Shown here one piece after another: positions 21,120-32,256 of a DNA stretch of 64,000 nucleotides (its first letter is position 1; each line of letters starts with the position of its first letter). The translations under genes were made by a program, and so were the position numbers. The DNA lies in contig CM073193.1 in the NCBI GenBank assembly GCA_037042915.1, positions 9,114,001-9,178,000 on the forward strand. The letters run 5' to 3'. The stretch is from Auricularia sp. M13 (taxonomy: Eukaryota > Basidiomycota > Agaricomycetes > Auriculariales > Auriculariaceae). The notes under the pieces are model-generated. The model was not told the origin of the DNA, made no database searches, and saw nothing but the letters and a program-made list of their open reading frames with translations.

Positions 21120-21946
21120 CAGTTCAGCAGCAGGCGGGCGCACCTGCCGCTGTCGAGAGCGAGCCCGCGCGCGCGGCGGGTAGACGAGAGCGAGCCCGCG
21201 CGCGCGGCGGGTAGACGAGCGCGCGCAGACGACTGCGGGCGTGCGGGCGGGGAGAGCAGCGGGACAAGACGGCGCGCAGACGAGCGGGCGCGCAGACGTC
21301 CGGATGTGAGTCTTTGCGCGTTTACACGCGCGGGCGGCGGCGAGAAGGCCGGCATACGAACGCGCGCATGGGAAGTAGGGCAGGCGGGCGGCGAGAAAAC
21401 AACAAGCGGGATGGCGAGAGGACAGACATAAGGGCCGGCGGACGCGGCGTGCAGACGCACCGCGGGTCGGCGCCGCGGTAGACGAGCGCGCGCGCGCAAC
21501 TGCAGGCAGACGAGCGGCGGGCGGACGAACGGGCGCGAGGGCATCCGGATGTACGCCTCTGAGCGTCTGCGCCTACGTGCGTCGTCTGTGCGACGGCAAG
21601 AAGGCTGGCAAACGAGCGGGAGTACGCGGGAAGATGGGCAGGCGGGCGGCGGGAAGACGAAAAGGCGGACGGCGGGCGCGGCGGGCATACGATTACGGGT
21701 AGATAGACGAGCGGCCGGCAGAAGAGTGGGCAGGGGCAGCAGGCGGGCGGGATGGGACGGCGGGGGTGGCGGGCAGGCAGACGAGCAGGCGCGCGGGCGC
21801 GCGGGCGTCGCGTGCAGGGCGACGCGAAGGCGGGCGGCGTCGGGAAGCTAAACAAGCGGGACGGCGGGCGCGGTGGGCAGACGAGGGAGCGGCGGGAAGA
21901 CGAGCGGGCTGCGGGCAGTCGAGCGGGCAAACGGCCGCTGTCAAGC
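21120..21946 (+). repeat. GC-rich degenerate minisatellite
   Basis: About 0.8 kb of G/C-rich sequence built from drifting words such as GAGCGAGCCCGCGCGCGCGG (two near-perfect copies, 21158-21215) and GCGGGCGGCGGGAAGACGA. It keeps all frames on both strands open for long stretches, which creates false arginine/alanine-rich frames. Confidence 0.8.
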
Positions 21947-23330
21947 ATGACAGCGCGTCGGCCGGCTGCTCTCCCCATGTCCAGCAGCAACGACACAACG
22001 AGCAACAAGACATGCGCTGACGACGCGCACGTCGCGTCGTCGGTCGATCACACGCAACAGCATGTCTATGGGGAACTGGGCGCAGCGGCGCACAGCTGGA
22101 CTCTGCGCGCGACCGAATTTTCGCGCCGTGCTGACGTCGCGCGGCGGCTCAAAGCAGGGCTTCATGAGACGGCCGATGCGCAGCAAGCAGTCGGCCTGCT
22201 CGATGGGTTCGGAGCGCAGGGGTTCGACGCTGGCGTAGGCGCGCCGGACGACGCTCTGCGCGACCCTCATCCGCCTCTGCCTGCGCCCCAAAATCCACGC
22301 TGTGCGGACGTCGCGTGGCTGCTCAACGGCGGGCTCGATGAGGACGCCCACGCGCAGCAAGCAGTCGGCCGGCTCGATGGTCTCGGCACGCAAGGCTTTG
22401 ACGGGGCGGTAGGCGCGCCCGCCGACGTTCTACGCGAAGACATGCACAGCGTCCACATGGCGCCGCCGTCACCCATCGCGCCGCAGAGCCGCCCCGTCGC
22501 TCAGGATGGAGCGCGCGCCGCCGAATCGTCACCGGCTAACTTCGAGGGTGGAGACCAGGCTCCAGCGGCGCCGCTTCACGCGCCCGACGCTCAGCGCGAC
22601 GACCCGCCTTTAGCTGCAAGCGCAGCGCAGCAGTTCCCCGTTAATTCGCAGCACCGCGCAGACCGCGCTCCCGCGCAGTACCGTATCCATGGTGTGAACG
22701 CCGGGCTTGCCCTGAACTTCGTCGCTCTGCCCATGGACGAAGAGAGCGCGGCCGATGGCGATGGCGACAGTGGCCAACCGGCGCCGCTGGGAACGCTCGA
22801 AGGAGTCAACGACGATCTCGCAACAGGCGAGGATAATCGTATCCACTGCCATCAAGTCGCCGCTTTGCCTGCTGTCGGCAATTCTCATGTCAGTCAGTAT
22901 TCTTGTCATTGTGATCTTACTCACCGTTGGTGACGCCGTCCAGAGCGCCGTCCACCATACAGACAGGCATCGCATTGTGACACTGCCTTCTGGCCTTGGG
23001 CACCTTGAGGTGCGTTGCGCGTGCTCGTGCGCGTGTTATTTCACTCACATCGTGATTGTAGGCAATAGGCACTGTGTTTGCGGTCTTCCGGCAGGCGGTC
23101 GACGATGGTCAATTCACCTTCCCACCGTTTTGCCTTGCGACCGTGCTGTCATTTGCCCTATTCCCTGTCATCCTCGTGACTGCGTCGTGCTCCTCATCGT
23201 TAAATGCCCCAACCTCGAGTCTGCGGTCAAGACTGTCTCTGGCACCGCGGGCACCCTCGCGTACCTCTTCTCTGTTGCCTTCGCGTACGCTTGCTTGAAG
23301 TCAGACCCCACTCAACCGACCACGGCCTAA
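21947..23330 (+). CDS. Orphan membrane protein with duplicated N-terminal module
   Basis: Four exons (21947-22691, 22771-23009, 23062-23175, 23220-23330) join in phase to about 402 residues. The N-terminal half carries a module twice: ADVARRLKAGLHETADAQQA, then VGLLDGFGAQGFDAGVGAP; and again ADVAWLLNGGLDEDAHAQQA, then VGRLDGLGTQGFDGAVGAP. The C-terminal 150 residues hold three hydrophobic helices (LCLLSAILMSVSILVIVILL, FCLATVLSFALFPVILS, GTLAYLFSVAFAYACL). No family is recognised. The first intron (22692-22770) is needed to move from the long first frame to the helix frame. The ATG at 21947 abuts the minisatellite and the start may lie further in, at 21977. Confidence 0.55.
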
Positions 23331-23371
23331 AGCTTACTCACCCTCTGGTTTTCAACCGAGATGTTTCTTGA

Positions 23372-23845
23372 TCAAATGCTCGTTGCGCAGCTCTTTCCGG
23401 CAGTCAGCTTTATCTTGTACTCCCGGTCTAATAGATTGGCGCTTTCTTGATGAAAAAAAGCTTCGACCGCACTGTAAACCATGATCAGCTGTACTGTGGG
23501 CCAGAGTACATAAATACGCGCCAGAATCAATGCAATACTGTCAACGACGATGCAGGTCGCATCGGGGAAATTTGAATGAAGTCGATACCCACCAACCATA
23601 TTGTAACTGAAAGACATAATTCCGATGCAAGCAGACGATACATACAATGAGACGCGCAAGATGATATCGCGACATGTTTTTACTCGGACCACGGGACAAC
23701 ATTCGGCTCCAGCATCGGAACTGGCGGCTCTCGCAAGGAGTAATCCGAATAGGTCTGGGTATATGCACCCCAGACCTTTCTCTTGCGTCAGGCATTGCGG
23801 GCAGAACGGCGCGCGACCACGTACATGCGATGTGGCAAAATGCAC
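23372..23845 (-). CDS. Hypothetical protein, possibly membrane-bound
   Basis: A 157-codon frame with an N-terminal CPQC and hydrophobic stretches (IILRVSLYVSSACIGIMSF, CIVVDSIALILARIYVLW). Candidate introns exist (for example GTATGTATCG...TTTCAG near 23620), so the true exon structure may differ. It converges with the gene at 21947-23330. Its 5' side runs into DNA next to the 497-bp array. Weak. Confidence 0.33.
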   Translation of the reverse strand: MHFATSHVRGRAPFCPQCLTQEKGLGCIYPDLFGLLLARAASSDAGAECCPVVRVKTCRDIILRVSLYVSSACIGIMSFSYNMVGGYRLHSNFPDATCIVVDSIALILARIYVLWPTVQLIMVYSAVEAFFHQESANLLDREYKIKLTAGKSCATSI

Positions 23846-23961
23846 AAATCAATGCTTGCCACTGGTGCCAGTCCGCAGCCGTCAGAGGGCTCGCCCTTCT
23901 TGGCTGTCTCCATATCTCGGCCAGCATGCACGTACCTCCAGCAGGTGCAGGTGCTTGAGCG

Positions 23962-25515
23962 TGCCGAAGAGGTGCGCCAAGGAGAGAGCCGACGCCCCCG
24001 TCTTCACGGTTACCGTCTGAGTTGAGCTGGGCGGTGTGGCGGCCGATAAGACTTGAACACTGCATAGATAATGAGCACGCTGTGCATAGGGGCATTTTGG
24101 AGGGCTCGAGCGCGCAAATTGCAGCGCTAGTTGCTACGCTCGACTTGCTGCACAGCTGAGCCGTCCGCCCTATCACCAACGTCTGGTGTGGGTCTCGCGC
24201 TTCGCTCGAGAGCAAGCCCCGCATATCTAGCCGCCGCCGCCTGACGATTGAAGATGCCAACTCGCCGCAAAGCTGGCGCGTACACCCGATCGCCGACGTC
24301 CGGCGTGGGCCCCGCGGTTCGCTCTGTAGCAAGCGGGCCTCTCACGGTTCCCCCAGCCCTCGCGGGCAAAAGAAATGGCAATATTATATACTCACAATCT
24401 CCGTCTGAGCCGAACTTGGTGGCGGGAGGCACTGGGAAGATTTTGGCACTGCGAAGGTGGTCAGCTTTGAAGCCAATAAATCGTAGAGGCCGGGGCGAGG
24501 ACGGGGCCTGAAGCGACGCGCGGCTGGCTGCAGAGCTCGTTGGTACACCCGATCGCCGACGTCCGGCGTGGGCCCCTCGTCAAGCACAGCAGCGTGCAGC
24601 CATGACATCTGCCGTCATGCGCAGAGATAGTCCAGCGCTCGCTATCAAGCTGCTGGCACGTATACCCGATCGCCAACGTCCGGCGTGGGCGCCGCGCTTC
24701 GCTCGAGAGCAAGCCCCGCATATCTAGCCGCCGCCGCCTGACGATTGAAGATGCCAACTCGCCGCAAAGCTGGCGCGTACACCCGATCGCCGACGTCCGG
24801 CGTGGGCCCCGCGGTTCGCTCTGCAGCAAGCGGGCCTCTCACGGTTCCCCCAGCCCTCGCGCGCAAAAGAAATGGCAATATGATATACTCACAATCTCCG
24901 TCTGAGCCGAACTTGGTGGCGGGAGGCACTGGGAAGATTTTGGCACTGCGAAGGTGGTCAGCTTTGAAGCCAATAAATCGTAGAGGCCGGGGCGAGGACG
25001 GGGCCTGAAGCGACGCGCGGCTGGCTGCAGAGCTCGTTGGTACACCCGATCGCCAACGTCTGGCGTGGGCCCCTCGTCAAGCACAGCAGCGTGCAGCCAT
25101 GACATCTGCCGTCATGCGCAGAGATAGTCCAGCGCTCGCTATCAAGCTGGCGCGTATACCCGATCGCCAACGTCCGGCGTGGGCGCCGCGCTTCGCTCGA
25201 CCGCGAGTGACATTCTTCGTGCGAGACAGGGGTGTATGATGTCCAAGGAAGAAGAAAACTCACAATCTAGCTGCATGTCGAAATGACCGGCCTGCGAGCG
25301 CGCTCTTGCCCGACCTCTGCGCGTGCGAGTATTTGAACATGTTGCCTGCGCTGCAGATGCCCGCACACCTAGCGTCTAGGGTGACGTCGCAGAGCAGGCC
25401 ACAGGTTGTCGTGTACGTGGATTGGCATTCGACGCCGTTGGTGGTGGCTGGTAAGATTTCGGCGAAAGCCGGATCTGCCAAGAGGCGGACTTAGACGAAT
25501 CCGAGTCCCGTCCCG
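23962..25515 (-). repeat. Array A: 497-bp tandem units, two full copies plus flanks
   Basis: Two 497-bp units (same landmark at 24248 and 24745) sit between unique left and right flanks. The whole block reappears at 38354-40405 with three units. Each unit holds three copies of the core CGTACACCCGATCGCC followed by (A/G)ACGTC(C/T)GGCGTGGGC. On the minus strand each unit has a donor-like GTGAGTATATA and, about 70 bases on, CTACAG or CTGCAG before AGCGAA. The right flank encodes, on minus, a Cys-containing exon-like piece (VTLDARCAGICSAGN) that is echoed beside array B. No single frame is conserved through the array. Confidence 0.9.
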
Positions 25516-25704
25516 AAATGCTGTACGCGCTTCATGATCACGCACACAAAGGTCCGCAAGGTCAGTCCCCGCCATCACGTGATGCAGCAAGGTGGCTCGC
25601 AAATCCCGACAATGGCACGATGGTACAATGGCACAAAGAATTGCCTTTTTGGACTTCATGACTGCAGATGCTCGCATATATAAAGGCTGCCATAGGATAG
25701 TGTG

Positions 25705-26596
25705 ATGGCCGACACAATGCCACCTACCTCTGCGGAACATCACTTGCGATTGCCAGTATCGCCCGGATTTTGTGGGGTCACCGTGGAGCGTTCTCCATCT
25801 CTCAGCCACTCACTGTTTACTGAACCGACTACTGTGAGCTCTCATTCTGTGAGACGCGTTGGCTCTCACACTCTCGTATAGACACAACCAAACGAGTCCA
25901 CGTCCGATGATGATTTGATGTCTACCGATGAAAGCGAGGTCAACAAGGAGGATATCACGATCCGCATGACTGGACCGTGGTCCCACGAGGCATTCGGGCA
26001 CAAAATAGTCCAAGAACTCAACGCATTCGGCAGAGACCATGCTCTCGCAACTATGCTAAACACGTTCCCGAGGCTGGATTTTGACAACGCGCTCCTGTGG
26101 CTGGAATATATCAAGACCACTCATGACCGTGGTTGTTCGTTCAATAGCGCCGTGATGGATAGCTTTCGTACCGTGCCATGGACGCAGCTTTTGGTCAGTG
26201 ACGGTAACAAAAGCTGCGTTGCTGTAAGTATCCATCCTTTCTGTTATTCCCAGGACTGACCGGGTTTATAGATGGAGCTAGGACGATTGCTGACAGCCAT
26301 AAAGAATAGAAGAGGAAGCACGCGCGACGAAACAAGCTCTGCGGCCCCATCTCGCACATATACCGCGACTCCGTTACCCCCACAGATGAAACAGCCAGCC
26401 CCGCGCAGTAATGGTGGCCGCACAGAAGCCCTTGTTGGTTCCGGGACGTCTTCCAGGGTGAGTCATATATGCGGGTTGACGGAGCACCCGCCCAAATTGC
26501 ATCAAGCAGGGAAAGATTCCACGCGGAAACATTGTCAACGCGATCTTGGGAGCTACCACGATCAAATCTATGAGAATTGAGCAGCGATTGGGATGA
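25705..26596 (+). CDS. Orphan protein, GPWS/SFRTVPWT family, copy 1
   Basis: Four exons (25705-25833, 25882-26223, 26272-26457, 26510-26596) encode 247 residues. All introns are 46-52 bases, GT-AG, phase 0. It is clearly paralogous to the minus-strand gene at 36232-37141, with the same exon number and phases. Shared blocks: GPWSHEAFGHKIVQEL, NALLWLEYIKTTHDRG, AVMDSFRTVPWTQLLVSDG, then MELGRLLTAIKNRR at the start of exon 3 and NIVNAILGATTIKSM at the end. The region before GPWS is acidic and the linker in exon 3 is proline-rich. No known domain is recognised. Conservation of both ends across diverged copies argues for a real protein. Confidence 0.75.
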
Positions 26597-27267
26597 GCAG
26601 TCTGCTTTTCTTGTTCCGATTTAGCGGTGACCCGTGTAGGACCTGACCAGCATGTATATTCCCGTTTTTCCTCAGTGCCCATAATTCTGAATCGAGGCGT
26701 TTGTATAGTTACGTGTGAGATATTGAAGAGTTGATGCTGCCGCCACCGAAAGTAGCTCCAAAATCCATGCGCCGCTGATCACACAGCCTGCTATATGTCC
26801 TTTTCATGACATTTTCGTTGCCTGGAAAGCTGCTTTGAAACCCACATCAAAAAGAGAAATCTTCAAAGGGAAAATAAGCCGAGAAAAGTCCAATTATTCC
26901 TGCCTTTTTCAGTTGCCATCTCAAGGGCGGAAAAGGAGACAAAGACGGCCTGAGAAAGCAAGAGCGTCGGAGTCCGGATGTATTCTCTTCTTCCTGCTCG
27001 CTCTCAGTCTCACAGCACCGTTTCTGTATTTCGTGTCTATGCTATCCGCAGTCTCACAAGCCTTGTTTATCTCGCCCACATTCCGCTCATCTCTATGCTT
27101 TCCCTCGCGCTCCTCTCCACGACTCTTGCGTTTCTACCCTGCCTTCCACGCCGCCCACACTGCTCCCAACAGTCCAAACCAGTGCCCCAGTACGCAAGCA
27201 GTACCACATGATGACCACCATTCCGTTCTGCGCACACGCCAGACGACGGGAGGCATGCGCCAGGCAT
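26597..27267. other. Intergenic, no gene called
   Basis: A + frame at 26978-27211 is hydrophobic (HIPLISMLSLALLSTTLAF) but has no supporting exon context. Nothing else is recognisable. Confidence 0.35.
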
Positions 27268-28187
27268 TCAATCGGTACGCGGTTTCTTCGACACCGAGTC
27301 GATCACGGCCGTTGCGCTACGTTTCTTGGTACCCCCCTGCTCCAGGGGGCCAGGCGGGCTGACCTGCGACGGGACCGGACCGAGGATGGTCATATCGACC
27401 AGTCTTGCGGTCACGATGTCCCTCATGTCATCGGGCTGGTCGATGTGCGTCGCCTCGAGCACAATCGTACACTTGACCGCGTTGCCCAGGCAAGCTTTCG
27501 TAACATCCTCCTTTGTTGGAGCGACGGAGACGGCCTCAGCATCGCGCACACAGAGCTTTGGATACTCTTCGTCCTGTGGCATACATTAGTCTTGATAAAC
27601 ACAATGGGACTCATGCGCACCACAGAGAACCTATGTATCACCTCCAACACGCCTTTGGGCCCGAGACACAACGACGGCCGAGCGGTTAGGACTCTGCCTT
27701 CCAGCGGAGAGGGATCACTGTGGTAGAACCAGGGCTCGCTCTCGTCCAAGGTGGTTCCTTGGTGGATGATCGAATGCAAATGTGGTTGTTGGTGAATGAT
27801 AGACGGATCGACGTCTGAAAGGGCGCGCGCATTGAGTTCATCCTCTGTGAATAGAATTTGAGGTTGCGTCGCCGTGCGCCGGGGGATGTAGGGAGCCATG
27901 GCGAGTTGGATATCGAACTTGACAAGCCGGTCGGATGGTGCTTCTTCGAGCACCCAAGTGATGTTGGTGACAACGCCGATAATAGCAAGCTTGTGGTCGG
28001 CGCGGCTGCCGTCTGACAGCGTCTTGGAGAATACGCGTTGATGATGGCCAACGCTGCGCCAAGCGACTTCGTGTTTGAAAAGGGCGTGTGGTTCGAAGAG
28101 GTTGTAGTCGACTTGTGATGCCTCTCTGACGCCGGCGAGGACATTGGCGCGGGTCGTCTGCGAGACAGCGTGGCGAGGTGGCTCCAT
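27268..28187 (-). CDS. Orphan protein with basic C-terminus
   Basis: Two exons (28187-27621, 27573-27268) joined across a 47-base intron (GTGCGC...branch GACTAAT...CCACAG) encode 290 residues starting MEPPRHAVSQTTRANVLAG. It has an N-terminal region with NLFEPHALFKHEVAWRS, a middle IIGVVTNITWVLEE, and a tail rich in basic residues ending VSKKPRTD that could be a nuclear localisation signal. No family is recognised. Its 5' side borders array B. A longer start reading into the array (a GTG near 28310) was rejected for lack of an ATG. Confidence 0.55.
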
Positions 28188-28379
28188 GAAGGTGGGAGGG
28201 CAAGGCGTGGACAAGGTTATGGTTCGACGCGGGCTGAACGACTCAATGGCGCCGAAATTTCGGGTGAATACTAACCACCGTGGCGTGGCTTTGGGGGTCA
28301 GATGCCACACGCTCGTCGACGTCGTCCACCAGCTTCATGTAGGGAACTGCACGCCGATGATGGACGTAGCGACGATACG

Positions 28380-29190
28380 GGGCTGCGCGACGACGTGAGC
28401 AATGGCCACAGCAGTCTGTTGCACACATACGACGGGCGGCTTTGAGAGCACGACGAAACAGTAGCTGACCGATAGCAAGAACAAAGACCGCTAATGACCG
28501 CTGGACGGCGTGAGCAGCGACCAGCGGGGCTTATGGAGCACATACGGCGATCGGGCACAGTGTGGGGACGCGGTGACGGAGCAGCGCCGGCGACGGGCGT
28601 AGCGAAGACATAGGACTGCGGTACAGCGTGAGCAGCGGCCAAAGCGTTAAATGAAGCATTTACGACGACCGGGAGAGTTATAGGGTTCCCGCGGAGGAGC
28701 TGCTGGCCGACGGCGGGCACCGCGACGATACAGTGCTGCGGACAGGCGTGAGCAGCGGTCAAGGATTTGATAAGGCACGTACAAGGGTCAGACAGCTTAT
28801 GAGGGCGCCGGGAAGGAGCGTCTCGCCAACGGCGGGTACAGCGGCGGTACAGGGTTTCTGGACGGCGTGAGCAGCGCCAAAGGCGATTAATGGAGCACTT
28901 ACGGCGACCGGGCCAGCTTATGACGACGCGGTGAAGGAGTAACTGGCCGAGGACGCATAAGTTATTACTGTATGGCGTAAGCAGCGGCCAGATCAGTTTA
29001 TGGAGCACTTGCGACAAGCATGTGGGTTAGTCGGCCGCAGGAAAGTCGATGGCCACAGGAAAGGAGGGGTCGCCCGCAGGGAAATGCAACTTGCTGCTGC
29101 TAGGCGTGAGCAGCGGCTGAAGCAGTTCATGAGGTACATACAACGGACAGGCAGCTGATAAGATGCTGCAGGATGGCGTGAGCAGCGGAC
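28380..29190 (-). repeat. Array B1: about 118-bp tandem units with intron-like borders
   Basis: Seven to eight units, marked on the + strand by GCGTGAGCAGCGG at about 28508, 28627, 28747, 28865, 28975 (GCGTAAGCAGCGG), 29105 and 29175. Read on the minus strand, most units contain GTANGTGCTCCAT or a near variant, then GCTGCTCACGCC 25-30 bases later, then a CAG within 10 bases. This is the donor, branch and acceptor order of a 45-50 base intron. The stretches between (65-75 bases) share a weak frame of the type AVPAVGQQLL / FVLAIGQLLF, but lengths are not all multiples of three. Confidence 0.85.
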
Positions 29191-30840
29191 GGCGCACTGT
29201 CGAATTTGATTAGCTTCGAAGACAATGGCATTAAGCCCAGGCGGGTTTGGCGTCTGCATCGACGCGCGACTTGCTGCAGAGCTCCAACGGCGAGTGAAGC
29301 ACTCGCCGCAGCGCTGGCCGTACACCCGATCGCCAACACCTGGCTTGGGCCCCAAGCTTCGCTCTGCGGCGAGTAACATCTCGTCTACGACCCAGACATG
29401 CAGGATGACAGTGAAGAAGAACGTACTCACGTTTCGCGTCGGGTGCGCAATGTCGACAGTGAGGGGAGTGCTCTGTCGAATGTGATTAGCTTCGAAGACA
29501 ATGACATTGAGCTCAGGCAAGTTTGGTGTCTGCATCGACGCGCGAGCTGCTGTAGAGCTCCAACAGCGAGTGAAGCACTCGCCGCAGCGCTGGCCGTACA
29601 CCCGATCGCCAACGTCTGGCTTGGGCTCCAAGCTTCGCTCTGCGGCGAGTAACATCTCGACTGCGACCCAGCCATGCAAGATGACAATGAAGAAAGATGT
29701 ACTCACGTTGCTCGTGGCGGCGCGCGACGTTGACAGGGACGGCAGTGCTCTGTCGAATTTCATTAGCATCGAAGACAATGACATTGAGCCCCCAACCGCG
29801 AGTGAACCACTCACCGCAGAGCAGGCCGTACACCCGATCGCCATCGTCTGGCCTGGGCCCCGAGCTTCGCTCTGCGGCGAGTAACATCTCGTCTACGACC
29901 GAGGCATGCAGGATGGCAGTAAAGAAAAATGTACTCACGTTTCTCCTCACGGTGTTTCTCCTCGCGGTGCACGATGTCGACAGTGAGGGAAGTGCTCTGC
30001 AGAATTTGATTAGCTTCGAAGACAATGTCGTCGAGCCCAGGCGAGAATGGTGACTGCATCGACTCTCGACTTGCTGCAGAGCTCGCTGCGCGACCTGATC
30101 GCCTACGTCCGGCGTGGGCCTCGCAGCCGGCACTGCAGCAAGTCTCCAGTGTCATGCAGCCACAGAAACTGAGTGGCCACTGATATCGTCAACAGCGAGT
30201 GAAGCGCTCGCCGCTGAGCAAGCCGTACACCCGATCGCCAACGTCTGGCCTGGGCTCCGAGCTTCGCTCTGCGGCGAGTGACATCTCTTCTACCACCCAG
30301 GCTTGCAGGATGACAGTGAAGAAAAATACACTCACGGTTGTCGCGGTGCGCAATGTGGGCAGGCAGGGGAGTGCTCTGTCGAATGTGATTAGCCTCGAAG
30401 ACAATGGTGTAGAGTTCAGGCGAGAATGCTGTCTGCATCGACGCGCGACTTGCTGTAGAGCTGGCCGCGCGACCTAATCGCCTACGTCTGGCGTGGGCCT
30501 TGCAACCAGCACTGCAGCAAGTCTCGAGTGTCATGCAGCCATCGAAACATTGAAAATAACTGGCGACCGATATCGTCAACAACGAGTGAAGTACTCGCCG
30601 CAGAGCAGGCCGTACACCCGATCGCCAACGTCTGGCCTGGGCCCCAAGCCTCGCTCTACGGCGAGCGACATCTCGACTGCGACGCAGGCATGCAAGATGA
30701 CAGTGAAGAAGAACGTACTCACGTTTCGCGTCGCGGTGCGCAATCTGGACTGGCAGGGGAGCGCCCACGTCTGTGCGAACGAAGTTGGTGGATGTATTAC
30801 CTGCGCTGCGACTACGGCCACACCTAACGTCTAGGGTGAC
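29191..30840 (-). repeat. Array B2: diverged tandem units of 230-390 bp
   Basis: The core CGTACACCCGATCGCCA recurs at about 29321, 29597, 29828, 30220 and 30612, accompanied by TTGATTAGCTTCGAAGACAA and GCGAGTGAAGCACTCGCCGC. On the minus strand each unit carries GTGAGTACGTTCTTCTTCAC followed by CTCGCCGCAG before AGCGAAGC, the same intron-like borders as arrays A and C. The left end passes without a gap into B1. Confidence 0.85.
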
Positions 30841-31345
30841 CGACGCAGAGCAAGGCGGGGAGGGGTGGGGTTGCGGGGTGCTGATGGCGTTGGACGCCGT
30901 GAGCGCTGGTGGTCGGGAAGATATCGGCCAAAGCCGAGACTGCCCAGTCAGAGGGACTTGGGCGGATTTTCGCCCAAGTCCAGCGCCGAAATGCTTCCGG
31001 ACTCACCTCCTGGCACCGTTGACGGGGTCCTTTCATGACACCTCACTTCCCAGTGCCTATTAGACAATTTCGCTGTCAAACTGAGGTCAGAAATTGCTGA
31101 CCAAGACAATACGGTGTGATTATTCTCACCCACAGCTTCGGGGCACCAGCTATCAGTTCGAATACCTCCGTGAATGAGCTGCTGCACAGATTATTGTAAT
31201 TCTCTGCCCATTAAATCTGTCTTCAATTCTCTGCGGCGTCTATACCACGATACTTTACACTGTGCCCGCGGATCACGTGAGCTGTTGACGCGCCGACGCG
31301 TCCTGCGCAAATCTGCGCCTTCGCTGCTGGTTCGCCGTAAGGCTT
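30841..31345. other. Flank between array B and an inverted-repeat element
   Basis: The first 100 bases resemble, with drift, the right flank of arrays A and C (CTAACGTCTAGGGTGACC). No gene was seen. Confidence 0.4.
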
Positions 31346-31470
31346 CACATCAGCCCGCACTGCGCGTCGCCGTGCTTCAAGGCGTCAAAACGCCTTATCC
31401 GACACACAAGTACAACCTACACGAAACAGATTTCGTGCAGGCGTCCCAGCGCGCGGTTCGGGCTGATGTG
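31346..31470. mobile_element. 125-bp MITE-like element, copy 1
   Basis: Ends CACATCAGCCCGCACTGCGCG and CGCGCGGTTCGGGCTGATG form a 21-bp imperfect terminal inverted repeat (19 of 21). Inside are two short palindromic words (GGCGTCAAAACGCC and ACGAAACAGATTTCGT). A second copy lies at 40462-40587. A target duplication is not clear because homology continues a little past the right end. Confidence 0.6.
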
Positions 31471-32256
31471 CCGCAGAACGTCCAGCCCTCAGCGAAGGGG
31501 CTTCTGTCACGCGCGGAAATAAAAGTGCCACGGCGTGCGGTAGACGCTGCAGCATTGGCTCGCCGGGTGTCGAAACCGGCACGCTGGTACGAGGTTGACC
31601 GTGACAAGAACGTGTCAACTCCGCGTTTCTCGCACCAAATCGGGCGGTGATCTAATCTAGATCGCCGGATTGCTCCCGCGCCACATCCGTCGCTCGCAGT
31701 GACCGCACTGCGAGCGCGTGTACAGAGCCTGAGCCCACAAAAACGCATACTCTGGGAATTTAGCTCGCAATCCAGCCTTTTGCGCGACCATCTGTGCCAA
31801 ATTCCCGTGCCCCCTGCCTGTTTCTCCTGCGTATACGCGTAATGTCGAGCCCGAGCACCCCTCTTGGTACTGCCAACCGCGTACACCCACGTTGAGTGTC
31901 CCGCTAATGCACACCACTTAGCTCCGGATGACGACGTTGTCAACATTGACGTTCTGCCCTGGATGCTCTCTCCCACAGTGGCGACCGACCCGGTTTCGCT
32001 TCTCGCGACGACTGCAACGGACGATCGCTCCGCCGCCGACGCAGGAGAGTCCTCGCGCCTTGCAGACGAGGGTATCGCGTCAGACAGTTCGGAGGAAGTT
32101 CCGCTGGCTGCAAGGCTCGCAGCGTCTCGGCGGCATTCCGTCTCCTCAGAGGATATCCCGCTGTCCGTTCAAGTCGCTGAACGCCGCCGTGCTGCACGAG
32201 AAATTTACAAAGCGGGCAGGTAGATACAAGGGTATAACTATCGGGGTTCAGGTGGG
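31471..32256. other. Unassigned region with one acidic open frame
   Basis: A + frame from about 31924 (after a possible acceptor CACTTAG) to 32223 encodes a Ser/Asp-rich segment (EGIASDSSEEVPLAARLAAS, SVSSEDIPLSVQVAERRR) with a duplicated SS(E/x)(E)(D/V)(I/V)PL motif. The 5' end was not found. It may be the last exon of a small gene. Confidence 0.35.

Noticed and set aside
24461-24829. About 122-codon minus-strand frames repeated in each 497-bp unit
   Set aside because: They read straight through the intron-like borders of the array and two different frames are equally open; treated as repeat DNA, not as a gene.
28380-29190. Regular spacing suggesting a CRISPR-like array
   Set aside because: Units are diverged throughout with no repeat/unique-spacer split, and the DNA is clearly eukaryotic.
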